From the NCBI RefSeq assembly GCF_049537125.1, contig NZ_JBMVQY010000002.1:620001-684000 (forward strand): 64,000 nucleotides of DNA, read 5' to 3'. The position numbers and the translations under genes are program-made. Positions 9,901 through 22,422 of the stretch are shown here, piece after piece; the first letter of the stretch is position 1; each line of letters starts with the position of its first letter. The notes below the pieces were generated by a model, which did not search any database, was not told the origin of the DNA, and saw only the letters and a program-made list of their open reading frames with translations. Source of the DNA: Limisphaera sp026417315 (GTDB lineage: Bacteria > Verrucomicrobiota > Verrucomicrobiia > Limisphaerales > Limisphaeraceae).

Positions 9901-10471
9901 TCTGCTGGGACCGGAGCAGAGCGGGCACATCACGGCGGTGGGATTCGAACTCTACTGCCAGCTCCTGCAACAGAGCATTGCGGCTCTGCAGGGCCGGCCC
10001 CTGCCCAAACGGGTGGACGTCTCGCTGCGGCTGGATTTCTTGGAAGTGGCCGCCGGCGCCGGCGGCGACGGGACCGGCTTGGCCGTTGCCTGTCTGCCGC
10101 ACCGCTATGTGCCGCAGCCCAGACACCGGATCGAAATGTACCGGCGCCTGGCCCAGGTCACCGACGAAGCCGGGCTCCGGGCGCTGGAGGCGGAGATGCG
10201 CGACCGATTCGGGCCCCTGCCGGAGCCGGTGCAGTGGTTGCTGATGACCGTGCGGATCAAGCTGGCCGCGGCGGCCCGCGGGATCACAGCCGTGGAGGTC
10301 CGCGACGATCGCCTGATGCTCAGCCGCAATGGCGAGTGGTTGCAGTGGGGCGGACGGTTTCCGCGACTGATGCGGCGCGCCCCGGGCGCACGTCTGAAAG
10401 AAATCCTGCGGTTTCTTGCAGCCCTGCCGGTCGTGCCGGAAGAGTCGGCCGCGCAGCAGCAAAGGTCGTAA
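6902..10471 (+). CDS. mfd: Transcription-repair coupling factor Mfd
   Basis: Mfd removes RNA polymerase stalled at lesions and recruits UvrA. The N-terminal third is a UvrB-like module (SLYFPAWEVLPGEE, then GDRVDPLALVEWL). The RNA-polymerase interaction domain is recognisable near residue 515 (GDLVVHLNHGIGRYLGL). The translocase motor follows: Walker A GDVGFGKTEVALRA near 672, DEEQ near 770 (VVVDEEQRFGV), LSATPIPRTL, and motifs V-VI in TTIIESGLDIPNANTI and QLRGRVGR. The C-terminal D7 domain closes the protein. At 1189 residues it is full length. The TTG start at 6902 is uncertain; the first supported homology begins a few codons later. It stands as a single gene. Confidence 0.95.
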   Translation: MGRSVQSRAPSTVWARFEATPAARELVQRMEGGGVLHVTGVAEPAQPFLVAWLHLCFPETTLVVVTPEPRRQELFQQDLETWLRVLRGLPEPGPGAKEAGGAAAAASVGNLSLYFPAWEVLPGEERLPHVDTISERLETLVQLASAPHPEERVRVVVTCATALLQRTFAPGELRRRLRSLQRGDRVDPLALVEWLEAQGYEPEVQVTQKGELALRGGIVDVFPPTEPWPVRLEFFGDTLESLRSFDPSTQVSRETRDSVTLGPAGELGLLRRGWQSAAAGTETAPEMSSLLEHLPRHALLVVCEPEEVKARATEYSGQIRESDPFFQTWESVERLCLERGLPRLLLSEVAEEHAAVQGAGPFAGRAADGDTREAAALDLHLQSLEAFRPLPERPPPAEVAEAQRRAFFQQMHRWLRQGHAVVVFCTTPGEQKRFEELWEDLLPPGEEARGRRPEVRLGTLSRGFWCEPAACVVVSDAEVFGRTRIPRPRRLKSRHAAAMRSVFEIDFADWEVGDLVVHLNHGIGRYLGLATLPGGGAGGESGMECLVIEYAPREPGESPPRLYVPVSEAHLVSKYVGAGRVRPPLHTLGGHRWRVARERAERAVRDVAAELLAVAAARAAQPGHAFGPDTPWQREFEAAFPFEETPDQLRTIAEVKADMEKPRPMDRLVCGDVGFGKTEVALRAAFKAVMDGKQVAVLVPTTVLAQQHYNTFRDRMVDSPVRVELLSRFRTRREQRQVIEGLAIGAVDIVIGTHRLLQDDVQFKDLGLVVVDEEQRFGVLHKERLKQLRTQVDVLTLSATPIPRTLYLALTGARDLSLIQTPPQDRLPVETIVVPYDEEVIRQAILRELNRGGQVYFLHNRVMTIETMRARLQALVPEARIVVGHGQMRADDLEEVMTRFVNGEADILLSTTIIESGLDIPNANTIIIDRADRFGLSDLYQLRGRVGRYKHQAYAYLLLPRHARLLTDVRKRLSAMRQYASLGSGFKVAMRDLEIRGAGNLLGPEQSGHITAVGFELYCQLLQQSIAALQGRPLPKRVDVSLRLDFLEVAAGAGGDGTGLAVACLPHRYVPQPRHRIEMYRRLAQVTDEAGLRALEAEMRDRFGPLPEPVQWLLMTVRIKLAAAARGITAVEVRDDRLMLSRNGEWLQWGGRFPRLMRRAPGARLKEILRFLAALPVVPEESAAQQQRS

Positions 10472-10805
10472 CCGCCAAGCCGGTTCCCGCGCGGACGGAG
10501 CCGGGGGCAGCCCGGAGACACCGCGCCGGCCAGGGGAGTGCCCGGGACGAGCCCCGGGCGTCCACCGGGAGGTGTCGGCATTCTCCGGACCGCAGGTTCC
10601 GGACATCTCCCGATGGTCGGCCCGGCCGGGACGCGACAACATGGAGTCGGCATTGACGGCCCGCAACAAACCCGGTTAACTGCGTTCTAAATCGCACAAA
10701 GTCGGGAGAGCGCCCTGAACTCCGGAGACGCGGCCGGAGCCGGAGGGTTGTGGAATTGGAAGCGGCAGAGGCAGAGCGTTGCCACGCTCGGCGGTGCATG
10801 GTGGG
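10472..10805. other. Gene-free spacer with shared 18-base repeat
   Basis: No gene is supported. The stretch contains caggttccggacatctcc at 10593-10610, which recurs exactly at 14903-14920 in the spacer after the CobA-HemD gene. Confidence 0.5.
10593..10610 (+). repeat. 18-base direct repeat, copy 1
   Basis: The bases caggttccggacatctcc are identical to 14903-14920. A diverged relative, caggttctcgacatcccc, sits at 366-383 at the head of spacer repeat copy A, so it is probably the conserved edge of that dispersed family. Confidence 0.6.
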
Positions 10806-12902
10806 ATGAGAACCATTCTAGTGCTGGCGGATCATCCGGATACGGCCGAGGCCATCCGCGCGGCTCTGAACCCGGAGCAGTACCGAATCGTTCATCGGAC
10901 CTCGCTGGAGGAATCCGAGCCGTTGCTGGCGCACGGTCGGGTGCACTTGTGCGTATTGGATACGGATCTGACCGGCGTCCAGGCGCTGTGGCTGGTGGAG
11001 CGGGCCCGGCGTCAGGCCCCCAAATGCCCGCTGGTTGTGTTGGCGGGTGCCCGGCAGGCGGAGTGGGAGGAAGAGGCCTATCTGCAGGGCGTGGCCCAGG
11101 TCATTTCCAAGCCGCTGCGACCGCGTCTGGTGCAGGCCATCGTGGATCGGTTGGTGGGACGGACGGTGACGACGGAACCCGCCAGCAACGGGGGCACCAG
11201 TGCTCGTCCCCCCGCCAAGAGTTCCACGGGGACCGACTTTTTCACGCTCCCGGGCGCGCGCTCCGGGGAGATGGCCCCGGAAACACCCGCGGTGGGGCCG
11301 GCCCGCTCGGGTTTCGAGGTGCTCCGAAAGTTCTCGGCCATTCTCACGCATTCGCTCGATGCCGAGGGCCTGCTGAGGCAGTTCCTGCTGCTCCTGCGCG
11401 ACCTGGTCAGCATCAATCGCGCCGTCATTTTTTTGCGGCAGCCGGTCGTCTTGACAGCCGCAGCGCGGTCGGCGGAAGAGGGGCGCAGCTTGCGGCCGGT
11501 CTGTTGGCTGAGTGTTTCGGCCAGTGTGTTGGAGCATGTCGAGCTCTCGCTCGAGGCCGGGCTGGGAGCGGCCCTGCAGCAGGTGGGCCGCATCCTCCGG
11601 CGCAGCAGTCCCGAGCTGCTGCAGGACCCGGAAGCGCAGAAGGAATTCGAGCTGCTGGGCATGCAGGTGGCGGTGCCGATCATGGACCGCGAACAGTTGC
11701 TGGGCGTGGCGCTGTTCGACGGGCACATCACGGGCGAGCCCCTGGCCAATCCCGAACTGGAACTGGTGTTTCACCTGCTGGAGCAGGTGGGCCTGGCCCT
11801 TCGCAACATCTGGTTGCACGATCAGTTGGTCGCCAACCACCAGATGCTGGCGGAAATTCTGCGGGAACTGAGCAGTGCCTGCGTGGTGGTGGGGCCGGAC
11901 CTTTCGATCCTGCACGCCAACAAAGCGGCGCGTCGGCTGTTTCGGAGCACCAGTCGGCGCACGGGCGAGCCGGAGTTTTCGGACCTTCCGGCCGCGCTGG
12001 GTTCAAAGGTGTACCAGGTGCTCAAGACGGGGGCCGGATTGCCCACCTTCCGTTACACGCCGGAGGACGCGCCCGGCACGGTGTTCATGGTTTCCATCGT
12101 GCCCTTCCGCAGCGGGACTCTGGGGGGTGGCATGGCGTCGGCCCTGCTGATCGCGGACGACCGGACGCAAGCGGAGCGCCTGCAGAAGCTCGAGCTGGAA
12201 ACGGCGCATTTGCGCCTGATTCGGACCATGGCCGACCGGCTGGTGCACGAGATCGGCAACGCTCTGGTACCGCTGGCCACGCATCAGCAGTTGCTGGCGG
12301 AGCGGTTCGAGGACGCGGAGTTTCGTCAATCGCTGGACCAGGCGCTGGCCACGGGTGTGCAGCGGATCAACCGGCTCTTGCAACAAATGCGTTTCCTGGC
12401 GGGCGAGGCCGTCGGCGGCGCCGGCGAGCCGGTGCCGCTGGGACCGCTCATCCAGGAGGCTTTCCAGGAGGCGCAAAGGCACCTGCCGCAATCCCGGGCC
12501 CGGCTTCAATACCAGGATCTGGGGAAGCCGGTATTTGTTCAGGGCGACCGGGCGGCCCTGCGTCATGCCCTGACCGAGGTCCTGTTGAACGCTCTGCAGT
12601 CCAGCCCGGAAGAGGCCACGGTGGCGGTGCGGCTCATGTCCCAGGCCAACGGCACCGGACATCCCTCGCTGCTGATCGAGATTCGCGACAGCGGCAGCGG
12701 CTTCACCCCGGAAACGGCCCAGAAGGCCGTGGAGCCGTTCTTCACCACGCGAAACGTGGGTTTGGGACTGGGCCTGGCAGTGACGCGACGCATCGTGGAG
12801 GGACATCGCGGCCGGTTGGAACTGGTCCCGGCAGGCGAGGAGAGGTCGGGCGTGGTGCGGATTGTCCTGCCTCTGGCGGATATCACCGCGCCCGGCAGTT
12901 GA
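10806..12902 (+). CDS. Hybrid histidine kinase, REC-GAF-PAS-HisKA-HATPase
   Basis: The 698-residue protein (ATG 10806, MRTILVLADHP; an upstream in-frame ATG at 10779 is less likely) begins with a receiver domain: acidic residues near 9-12, the phospho-acceptor region VLDTD at 50-54 and Lys102 in ISKPL. A GAF domain spans roughly 180-350, and a PAS-like sensor domain (CVVVGPDLSILHANKAARRL) about 350-460. The dimerisation box has His481 in LVHEIGNALVPL, an NtrB-like H-box, and the ATPase domain shows the G1/G2 boxes DSGSGFTPE and VGLGLGLAVTRRI. There is no membrane segment, so it should be cytoplasmic. No cognate regulator is adjacent; the NtrC-type regulator at 1672 is a candidate partner by inference only. 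Confidence 0.9.
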   Translation: MRTILVLADHPDTAEAIRAALNPEQYRIVHRTSLEESEPLLAHGRVHLCVLDTDLTGVQALWLVERARRQAPKCPLVVLAGARQAEWEEEAYLQGVAQVISKPLRPRLVQAIVDRLVGRTVTTEPASNGGTSARPPAKSSTGTDFFTLPGARSGEMAPETPAVGPARSGFEVLRKFSAILTHSLDAEGLLRQFLLLLRDLVSINRAVIFLRQPVVLTAAARSAEEGRSLRPVCWLSVSASVLEHVELSLEAGLGAALQQVGRILRRSSPELLQDPEAQKEFELLGMQVAVPIMDREQLLGVALFDGHITGEPLANPELELVFHLLEQVGLALRNIWLHDQLVANHQMLAEILRELSSACVVVGPDLSILHANKAARRLFRSTSRRTGEPEFSDLPAALGSKVYQVLKTGAGLPTFRYTPEDAPGTVFMVSIVPFRSGTLGGGMASALLIADDRTQAERLQKLELETAHLRLIRTMADRLVHEIGNALVPLATHQQLLAERFEDAEFRQSLDQALATGVQRINRLLQQMRFLAGEAVGGAGEPVPLGPLIQEAFQEAQRHLPQSRARLQYQDLGKPVFVQGDRAALRHALTEVLLNALQSSPEEATVAVRLMSQANGTGHPSLLIEIRDSGSGFTPETAQKAVEPFFTTRNVGLGLGLAVTRRIVEGHRGRLELVPAGEERSGVVRIVLPLADITAPGS

Positions 12903-13257
12903 TTCGGTTTCTCCAAAAGGCTCCGCGGAAGCGGTGCGGGAAACCGGCGCGCCGGTGTGTCACGGCCGGCTGGAGCCAGCGGGCCGGACCCAGGTGGGCC
13001 CACGGACTTCTCGGAAAGCGATCCCTGGCGTCCGAGCGGAATGTCACTGGGCGGGGGCCCGACCCATTCCCGCGGTGCGCGGCCGGCCTGCCGCAGTTGC
13101 CAAAGCGGTCATCTCCATCCAACGTTTTTCGAGGGTTGGAGAACTTGTCATCTGACGCGCTTCGTCTCGTGAACCGGTGTGTGGGTTCAGGAAGGGCGTC
13201 GGATGCCATGGATAAACCACTTTGTCCGGACCCGTTTGGCGGGTAGGGTGACCAGAA
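12903..13257. other. Gene-free spacer
   Basis: No supported gene, RNA or clear promoter is visible in the 355 bases between the kinase and the CobA-HemD fusion. Confidence 0.5.
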
Positions 13258-14805
13258 ATGTCTGCAATGGGCACAGTGTATTTGGTGGGGGCCGGCCCGG
13301 GGGATCCGGGCCTGCTGACCGTGCGCGCGGCGGAGTTGTTGCAGCGCGCGGACGTGGTGGTATACGACGCGCTGGTGAATCCGGTCCTGCTGCAACAGGC
13401 GCGGAGCGGCGCGGAATTGGTCTTCGGGGGGCGCCGCGCGGGTGAACAGGCGGAGGATCGATCGCGAATCCTCGAGCTGCTGGTGGCCCGGGCGCGCGAG
13501 GGCAAGACCGTGGTCCGGTTGAAGGGTGGCGATCCCTACGTGTTCGGTCGGGGCGGCGAGGAGGCATTGTATCTGGCCGAGGCGGGCGTGCCTTTCGAGG
13601 TGGTGCCCGGTGTCTCCTCCTTCGTGGCTGTCCCCGCCTATGCGGGCGTGCCGGTCACGCATCGCGGCACCAGCTCCCGCCTGGTGATTCTGACCGGGCA
13701 CGCCGATCCGGATGCGCCCGACTGTCCGGTGGACTGGGCCGCCGAGGCCCGGCTGCCGGGGACCAAAGTGATCATGATGGGTACGGCTCAAATGGGCCGG
13801 ATTGCCGAAACACTGATGCGCCATGGTATGGCCCCGGACACGCCGGTCCTGGTGACCCAGTGGGGCACCACTGCCCGGCAACGCTCTGTGACCGGTACCC
13901 TGGCTACCATCGGCGAGGCGCTGGCCCGGGCCGGACTGGGAGCTCCCTCTGTGGCGGTGATTGGCGAGGTGGTCCGGCTGCGGGAGAAGCTCAACTGGTA
14001 CGAACGCCGTCCGCTGTTCGGCCAACGGGTGGTGGTCACCCGGGCCCGGGATCAGGCGGCCGCCCTGGCCCGGCCATTGACGGAACTCGGCGCCGAGGTG
14101 TGGGAGGTGCCGGTGATCAAAACCGCGCCTCCGCGGCGCCGTCGGGACGTGATGGACGCCATCCTGGAACTGAACGGCTACGACTGGTTGGTTTTCACCA
14201 GTCCGAACGGAGTCACGGCGTTTTTCGAGTTCTTTTTCCAGCGGTTTCAGGACCTGCGCGATCTGGGAGGCGCGCGCATCGCCGCCGTCGGACCGGGCAC
14301 CGCCGAGCGATTGCGCCAGCTTCATCTGCAGGTGGATGTCGTGCCGCAGGAAGCCCTGGGCACCAAGGTGGCCGAGGCGATGGCCAATTACATGAGCCTG
14401 GAGAACCTCCGCATCTGCCTGCTGCGGGCGGAGGTGGCCAATCCGGATCTGCCCCGGGCGTTGGAGGAGCATGGAGCGATCGTGGACGACATTGCCGTGT
14501 ACCGCACCGTGCCGGAAACCGACGAGGGCGGCGAAATGGCACGTCGTTTGCGCGAGGAGGGGGCCGACTGGATTACCTTCACGAGCGGGTCCACGGTCGA
14601 GCACTTCCATCGGCGGTTTGACCTGTGCAAGTTGATGGCCCGCTTCCCCGGGCTGCGGCTGGCGAGCATCGGGCCCGAGACCAGCAAGGCGCTGGCGGGG
14701 CTGGGATTGACCCCGACCGTGGAGGCCCGCGAGCACACGATTCCGGGGCTGGTGGCGGCTCTGCGCGATCGGGTGGTTGCAGAGCGGCTGCTGGAGTCGG
14801 TCTGA
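13258..14805 (+). CDS. cobA-hemD: Uroporphyrinogen-III methyltransferase / synthase fusion (CobA-HemD)
   Basis: This 515-residue bifunctional enzyme makes uroporphyrinogen III and methylates it to precorrin-2 for siroheme, heme or cobalamin. The N-terminal half (1-245) is a SUMT/CobA methyltransferase: VGAGPGDPGLLT, LKGGDPYVFGRGGEE, VPGVSSFVAVPAYAGVPVTHR and TGH are all intact. The C-terminal half (about 255-510) is HemD-like, with VVVTRARDQAAALARPL, DWLVFTSPNGVTAFF, AAVGPGTAERL and ITFTSGSTVEHF. Such fusions are known in several phyla, and no precorrin-2 dehydrogenase domain is present. It lies alone; neighbouring heme genes such as hemC are not in the window. Confidence 0.95.
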   Translation: MSAMGTVYLVGAGPGDPGLLTVRAAELLQRADVVVYDALVNPVLLQQARSGAELVFGGRRAGEQAEDRSRILELLVARAREGKTVVRLKGGDPYVFGRGGEEALYLAEAGVPFEVVPGVSSFVAVPAYAGVPVTHRGTSSRLVILTGHADPDAPDCPVDWAAEARLPGTKVIMMGTAQMGRIAETLMRHGMAPDTPVLVTQWGTTARQRSVTGTLATIGEALARAGLGAPSVAVIGEVVRLREKLNWYERRPLFGQRVVVTRARDQAAALARPLTELGAEVWEVPVIKTAPPRRRRDVMDAILELNGYDWLVFTSPNGVTAFFEFFFQRFQDLRDLGGARIAAVGPGTAERLRQLHLQVDVVPQEALGTKVAEAMANYMSLENLRICLLRAEVANPDLPRALEEHGAIVDDIAVYRTVPETDEGGEMARRLREEGADWITFTSGSTVEHFHRRFDLCKLMARFPGLRLASIGPETSKALAGLGLTPTVEAREHTIPGLVAALRDRVVAERLLESV

Positions 14806-15711
14806 TCCCCGACCGAACCACGCCCGGGCGCACAACGCGCCTCCGCGGCGGGGGCTTTCGCGCCGGGCGCACTGGCCGCGCCGGTGTGCGGACGGCGTGT
14901 TTCAGGTTCCGGACATCTCCGTAGGCTCGGTGGAGTTTCGAGCGTCCTCGGCGGCGGGAAAGCCGAGGGAAACGGGCGTCTCGTCGGGATTCCTCTGTTT
15001 GGGACGGAAGAACCCGCCTGTTCGGTGGATCAGGGGTGGTTTCCAATTCCTTGCCGGCCTCCTCCGCCGGGGGAGTTGTAACATGATCCTTGTCCGGCCG
15101 GGACTGGCTTTCCACACGCGGCACGGGGCTCCGGAGGGTTTCCCCCTTGCTGCCAGAAACCCGAAGGCTTGGCGTCCGTCGTCCCGGGGCCGAGAATCGC
15201 AGGCCCGCGAGTGCGCTCCACCGCGAAGCCAAAAGAGAAGCCGAGACGGGGGCTTTTTACGAAGGACTTGGCCCTCTCGGGAAATCAGGCAGGCCCCACA
15301 TGCGCGGTGCCCGGCGAGATCCGACGACCTTCCTCGCCGCGTCGGCGAGAAATGTCCCGGCATTCCGGGGGTTGTCATGCTCGCGATGAAGCCGGGCGCT
15401 CGACCAGGTTGCTGTTGCAGCCCCCTGGGGGATGTGCAGCAGCGTGGACCAAGCCTCGGGCGGCGGGGGCGAGAATGTCGGCGGGCACACGAACGCGTTC
15501 CCTGAACCCGGGGCCGGGAGGCGTTGGAGTCATCCGGTTGGCCCGGGGCGGGGAACCGCTGGCTCAGCGGAACAGCCCTCGCCGCTTCGGTCCACGGGCT
15601 CGCCACGTGCGTCACGCTGCCCGCGCGTCGCCGACAGGGTGCACCGGGCAAAAACGACCTCGGGGAGCTTGCTGCCGGATGGACTTTGGGATGTGGGTCA
15701 GGGAAAAACAA
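14806..15711. other. Long gene-free spacer with repeat copy D
   Basis: About 900 bases without a convincing gene. It contains the second copy of the 18-base repeat (14903-14920) and a spacer-repeat copy around 14900-15010 (gcgggaaagccgagggaaac, followed by gggcgtctcgtcgggattcc). Further G+C-rich short palindromes are scattered to the tRNA. I cannot assign any RNA. Confidence 0.5.
14900..15010 (+). repeat. Dispersed degenerate spacer repeat, copy D
   Basis: The run gtcctcggcggcgggaaagc, then cgagggaaacgggcgtctcg and tcgggattcct, aligns with the reverse complement of 53700-53850 (gtcctcggcaggcggaggcc, then gaggggacagggcgcttcac and gcgggatcct). It starts with the 18-base repeat shared with 10593. 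Confidence 0.5.
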
Positions 15712-15786
15712 TGGCTCCAGAGACAGGACTCGAACCTGTAACCCGCCGGTTAACAGCCGGCTGCTCTACCATTGAGCTACTCTGGA
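15712..15786 (-). tRNA. tRNA-Asn (anticodon GTT)
   Basis: On the minus strand the acceptor TCCAGAG pairs with CTCTGGA, the D arm is GCTC/GAGC, the anticodon stem GCCGG/CCGGC holds loop CTGTTAA with anticodon GTT, and the T arm is ACAGG-TTCGAGT-CCTGT. The discriminator is G and CCA is encoded (complement of 15712-15714). Confidence 0.97.
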
Positions 15787-15803
15787 ACCTTTTGAGCGAG
15801 GTC

Positions 15804-15832
15804 AATCTATCGAGAGGCCGGCGCGGCGTCAA
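15804..15832 (-). promoter_or_regulatory. Sigma-70-type promoter of tRNA-Asn
   Basis: On the minus strand TTGACG (15832-15827) and TAGATT (15809-15804) are separated by 17 bases, ending 18 bases before the tRNA 5' end. The pair matches the tRNA-Ala promoter at 3254. Confidence 0.75.
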
Positions 15833-16142
15833 CGGGGTTGTGTCCGGAATGCACGAGCAGGGTTTCCAAGCCCCCGGGGAGTCGCAGCCGGACCCAGCGG
15901 GGCAACGACTTGGCAGGGGCCCGAAGATGTTCAAGACCGGCCCGCGTGGGATGCTGGGCAGGTCCGCGGGATCCGAGCGGCGCCTGGCAGATGGGCGGCG
16001 GCCGGGCCCGTGCGGGAGACTTGCGAGGGGGGATCCGGTTCGCCCCGGGGGCCCGGGCAGGGCACAGCCCATGGTCTGCGGGCGGCCGTCGGCACCGGGC
16101 GGCGGGCGGCGGACCCCCGGCGGGCCGGGTGCGTGTCCGGCA
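15833..16142. other. Gene-free spacer upstream of the gltB promoter
   Basis: The spacer between the tRNA-Asn promoter and the sigma-54 promoter has no supported gene. Enhancer sites for an NtrC-like activator would be expected here; GCACC near 16097 and GGTGC near 16130 are present, but they are not spaced as a classical palindrome. Confidence 0.4.
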
Positions 16143-16158
16143 TGGCGCGCTTTTTGCT
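16143..16158 (+). promoter_or_regulatory. Sigma-54 (-24/-12) promoter for gltB-gltD-carA
   Basis: The sequence TGGCGCGCTTTTTGCT matches the RpoN consensus TGGCACG-N4-TTGCW with one mismatch, and the invariant GG and GC are exactly 10 bases apart. It lies 86 bases before the gltB ATG. Such promoters need an AAA+ activator like the NtrC-family regulator at 1672, and glutamate synthase is a known nitrogen-regulated target in other bacteria; the link here is inferred. Confidence 0.7.
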
Positions 16159-16243
16159 GAACAATCCATTTGCGGACGGCCGCGTATCGTATTAAATAAG
16201 CGGGACATGCCCGTTCGCTTGGGGCAGGTGGCGTGTAGCGAGA

Positions 16244-20887
<4,644 letters not shown>

Positions 20888-20924
20888 TGGGGTCCAGGTC
20901 GTTCCCCGGGTCTGAGTCATCGCC

Positions 20925-22409
20925 ATGGGCAAGCCCACAGGATTCCTCGAATACGCACGCGAACTGCCGCCGGAACTGCCGCCGTTGCAGCGCATCCGCA
21001 ACTGGGACGAGTTCCATCTTCCGATGGACGAGGCCCGGTTGCGCGCGCAGGGGGCCCGGTGCATGGATTGTGGCACGCCGTTCTGCCACACGGGTCACAT
21101 CCTGGCCGGAGCGGCCTCCGGCTGCCCCATCAACAACCTGATTCCGGAGTGGAACGACCTGGTCTACCGGGGCCTTTGGCGCGAAGCTCTGGAGCGGTTG
21201 CACAAGACCAACAACTTCCCGGAATTCACCGGCCGCGTTTGCCCGGCGCCGTGCGAAGGGGCCTGCGTGTTGGGTATCATTCGGCCTCCGGTGGCGATCA
21301 AAGCCATTGAATGCGCCATTGCGGATCGGGGGTGGGAATCGGGATGGATCACGCCCCAACCGCCGGCGCGGCGCACGGGCAAAAAGGTGGCGGTGGTGGG
21401 AAGCGGACCGGCGGGGCTGGCCTGCGCGGCCCAACTGAACCGCGCCGGCCACTGGGTCACCGTGTACGAACGGGCGGATCGGATCGGCGGCCTGCTCATG
21501 TACGGGATCCCCAACATGAAGCTGGACAAACGGGTGGTGCAACGTCGCGTGGATCTGCTGGCGCAAGAGGGCATCCGGTTCATCACCAATTGCGAGGTGG
21601 GCCGGGACCTGCCCGCCGGCAAGCTCTTGGAGGATTACGATGCGGTGGTGCTGTGCTGCGGAGCGACCAAGCCGCGGGATCTGCCGGTCGAAGGGCGCAA
21701 TCTCAAGGGCGTTCACTTCGCCATGGAGTTTCTCACCGCCAACACGAAGCGGCTCCTGGACCCCGACCACAATCACGGGGAATACATCGACGCCCGGGAC
21801 AAGGATGTCATCGTCGTGGGCGGGGGCGACACGGGAACCGACTGCGTGGCCACGGCCCTGCGGCAGGGCTGCCGCAGCGTGTTGCAATTGGAGATCCTGC
21901 CCAAACCCCCAGAGACGCGCGCGCCCAACAATCCCTGGCCGGAGTGGCCCCGCATCTTTCGAGTGGACTACGGCCAGGAAGAAGCCGCGGCCGTGCAGGG
22001 CGAGGATCCCCGCCGGTACCGCACCACGGTGGTGCGATTCCTGGGCGACGAACGCGGCCACGTCAAGGGCGTGCGCACCGTCATGGTGGACTGGCAGAAA
22101 GATGCCCAGGGCCGCTTCAGTCCCGTGCCCGTCCCCGGCACCGAGCAAACCCTGCCGGCCCAGCTCGTCCTGCTGGCCATGGGCTTCCTGGGACCGGAGG
22201 AAACGATCCTCGACCAGCTCGAAATCGAACGGGACGCGCGCAGCAACGTGAAGGCCGAGTACGGCCGGTTCCAGACCAATGTTCCGCGCGTCTTCGCCGC
22301 GGGCGACATGCGGCGGGGCCAGAGCCTGGTGGTCTGGGCCATCAACGAAGGTCGCGCGTGCGCCCGGGAAGTGGACCGGTTCCTGATGGGCCAGACCGTG
22401 CTTCCCTGA
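20925..22409 (+). CDS. gltD: Glutamate synthase, small subunit
   Basis: GltD oxidises NADPH and passes electrons through its Fe-S clusters to GltB. The N-terminal region has the two cysteine groups CMDCGTPFCHTG...GCP and CPAPCEGAC for 4Fe-4S clusters. The FAD Rossmann motif VAVVGSGPAGLACAAQL lies near 150, the NADPH motif VIVVGGGDTGTDCVA near 295, and the conserved FAAGDMRRGQSLVVWAI near the end. At 494 residues it is full length. It is 37 bases after gltB and 13 before carA, so all three are probably co-transcribed. Confidence 0.98.
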   Translation: MGKPTGFLEYARELPPELPPLQRIRNWDEFHLPMDEARLRAQGARCMDCGTPFCHTGHILAGAASGCPINNLIPEWNDLVYRGLWREALERLHKTNNFPEFTGRVCPAPCEGACVLGIIRPPVAIKAIECAIADRGWESGWITPQPPARRTGKKVAVVGSGPAGLACAAQLNRAGHWVTVYERADRIGGLLMYGIPNMKLDKRVVQRRVDLLAQEGIRFITNCEVGRDLPAGKLLEDYDAVVLCCGATKPRDLPVEGRNLKGVHFAMEFLTANTKRLLDPDHNHGEYIDARDKDVIVVGGGDTGTDCVATALRQGCRSVLQLEILPKPPETRAPNNPWPEWPRIFRVDYGQEEAAAVQGEDPRRYRTTVVRFLGDERGHVKGVRTVMVDWQKDAQGRFSPVPVPGTEQTLPAQLVLLAMGFLGPEETILDQLEIERDARSNVKAEYGRFQTNVPRVFAAGDMRRGQSLVVWAINEGRACAREVDRFLMGQTVLP

Positions 22410-22422
22410 CCCGCTGCCTCCC

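Noticed and set aside
6887..10669. Long minus-strand frame opposite mfd
   Set aside because: Shadow of mfd, with no motifs and no ribosome site; it even continues into the spacer.
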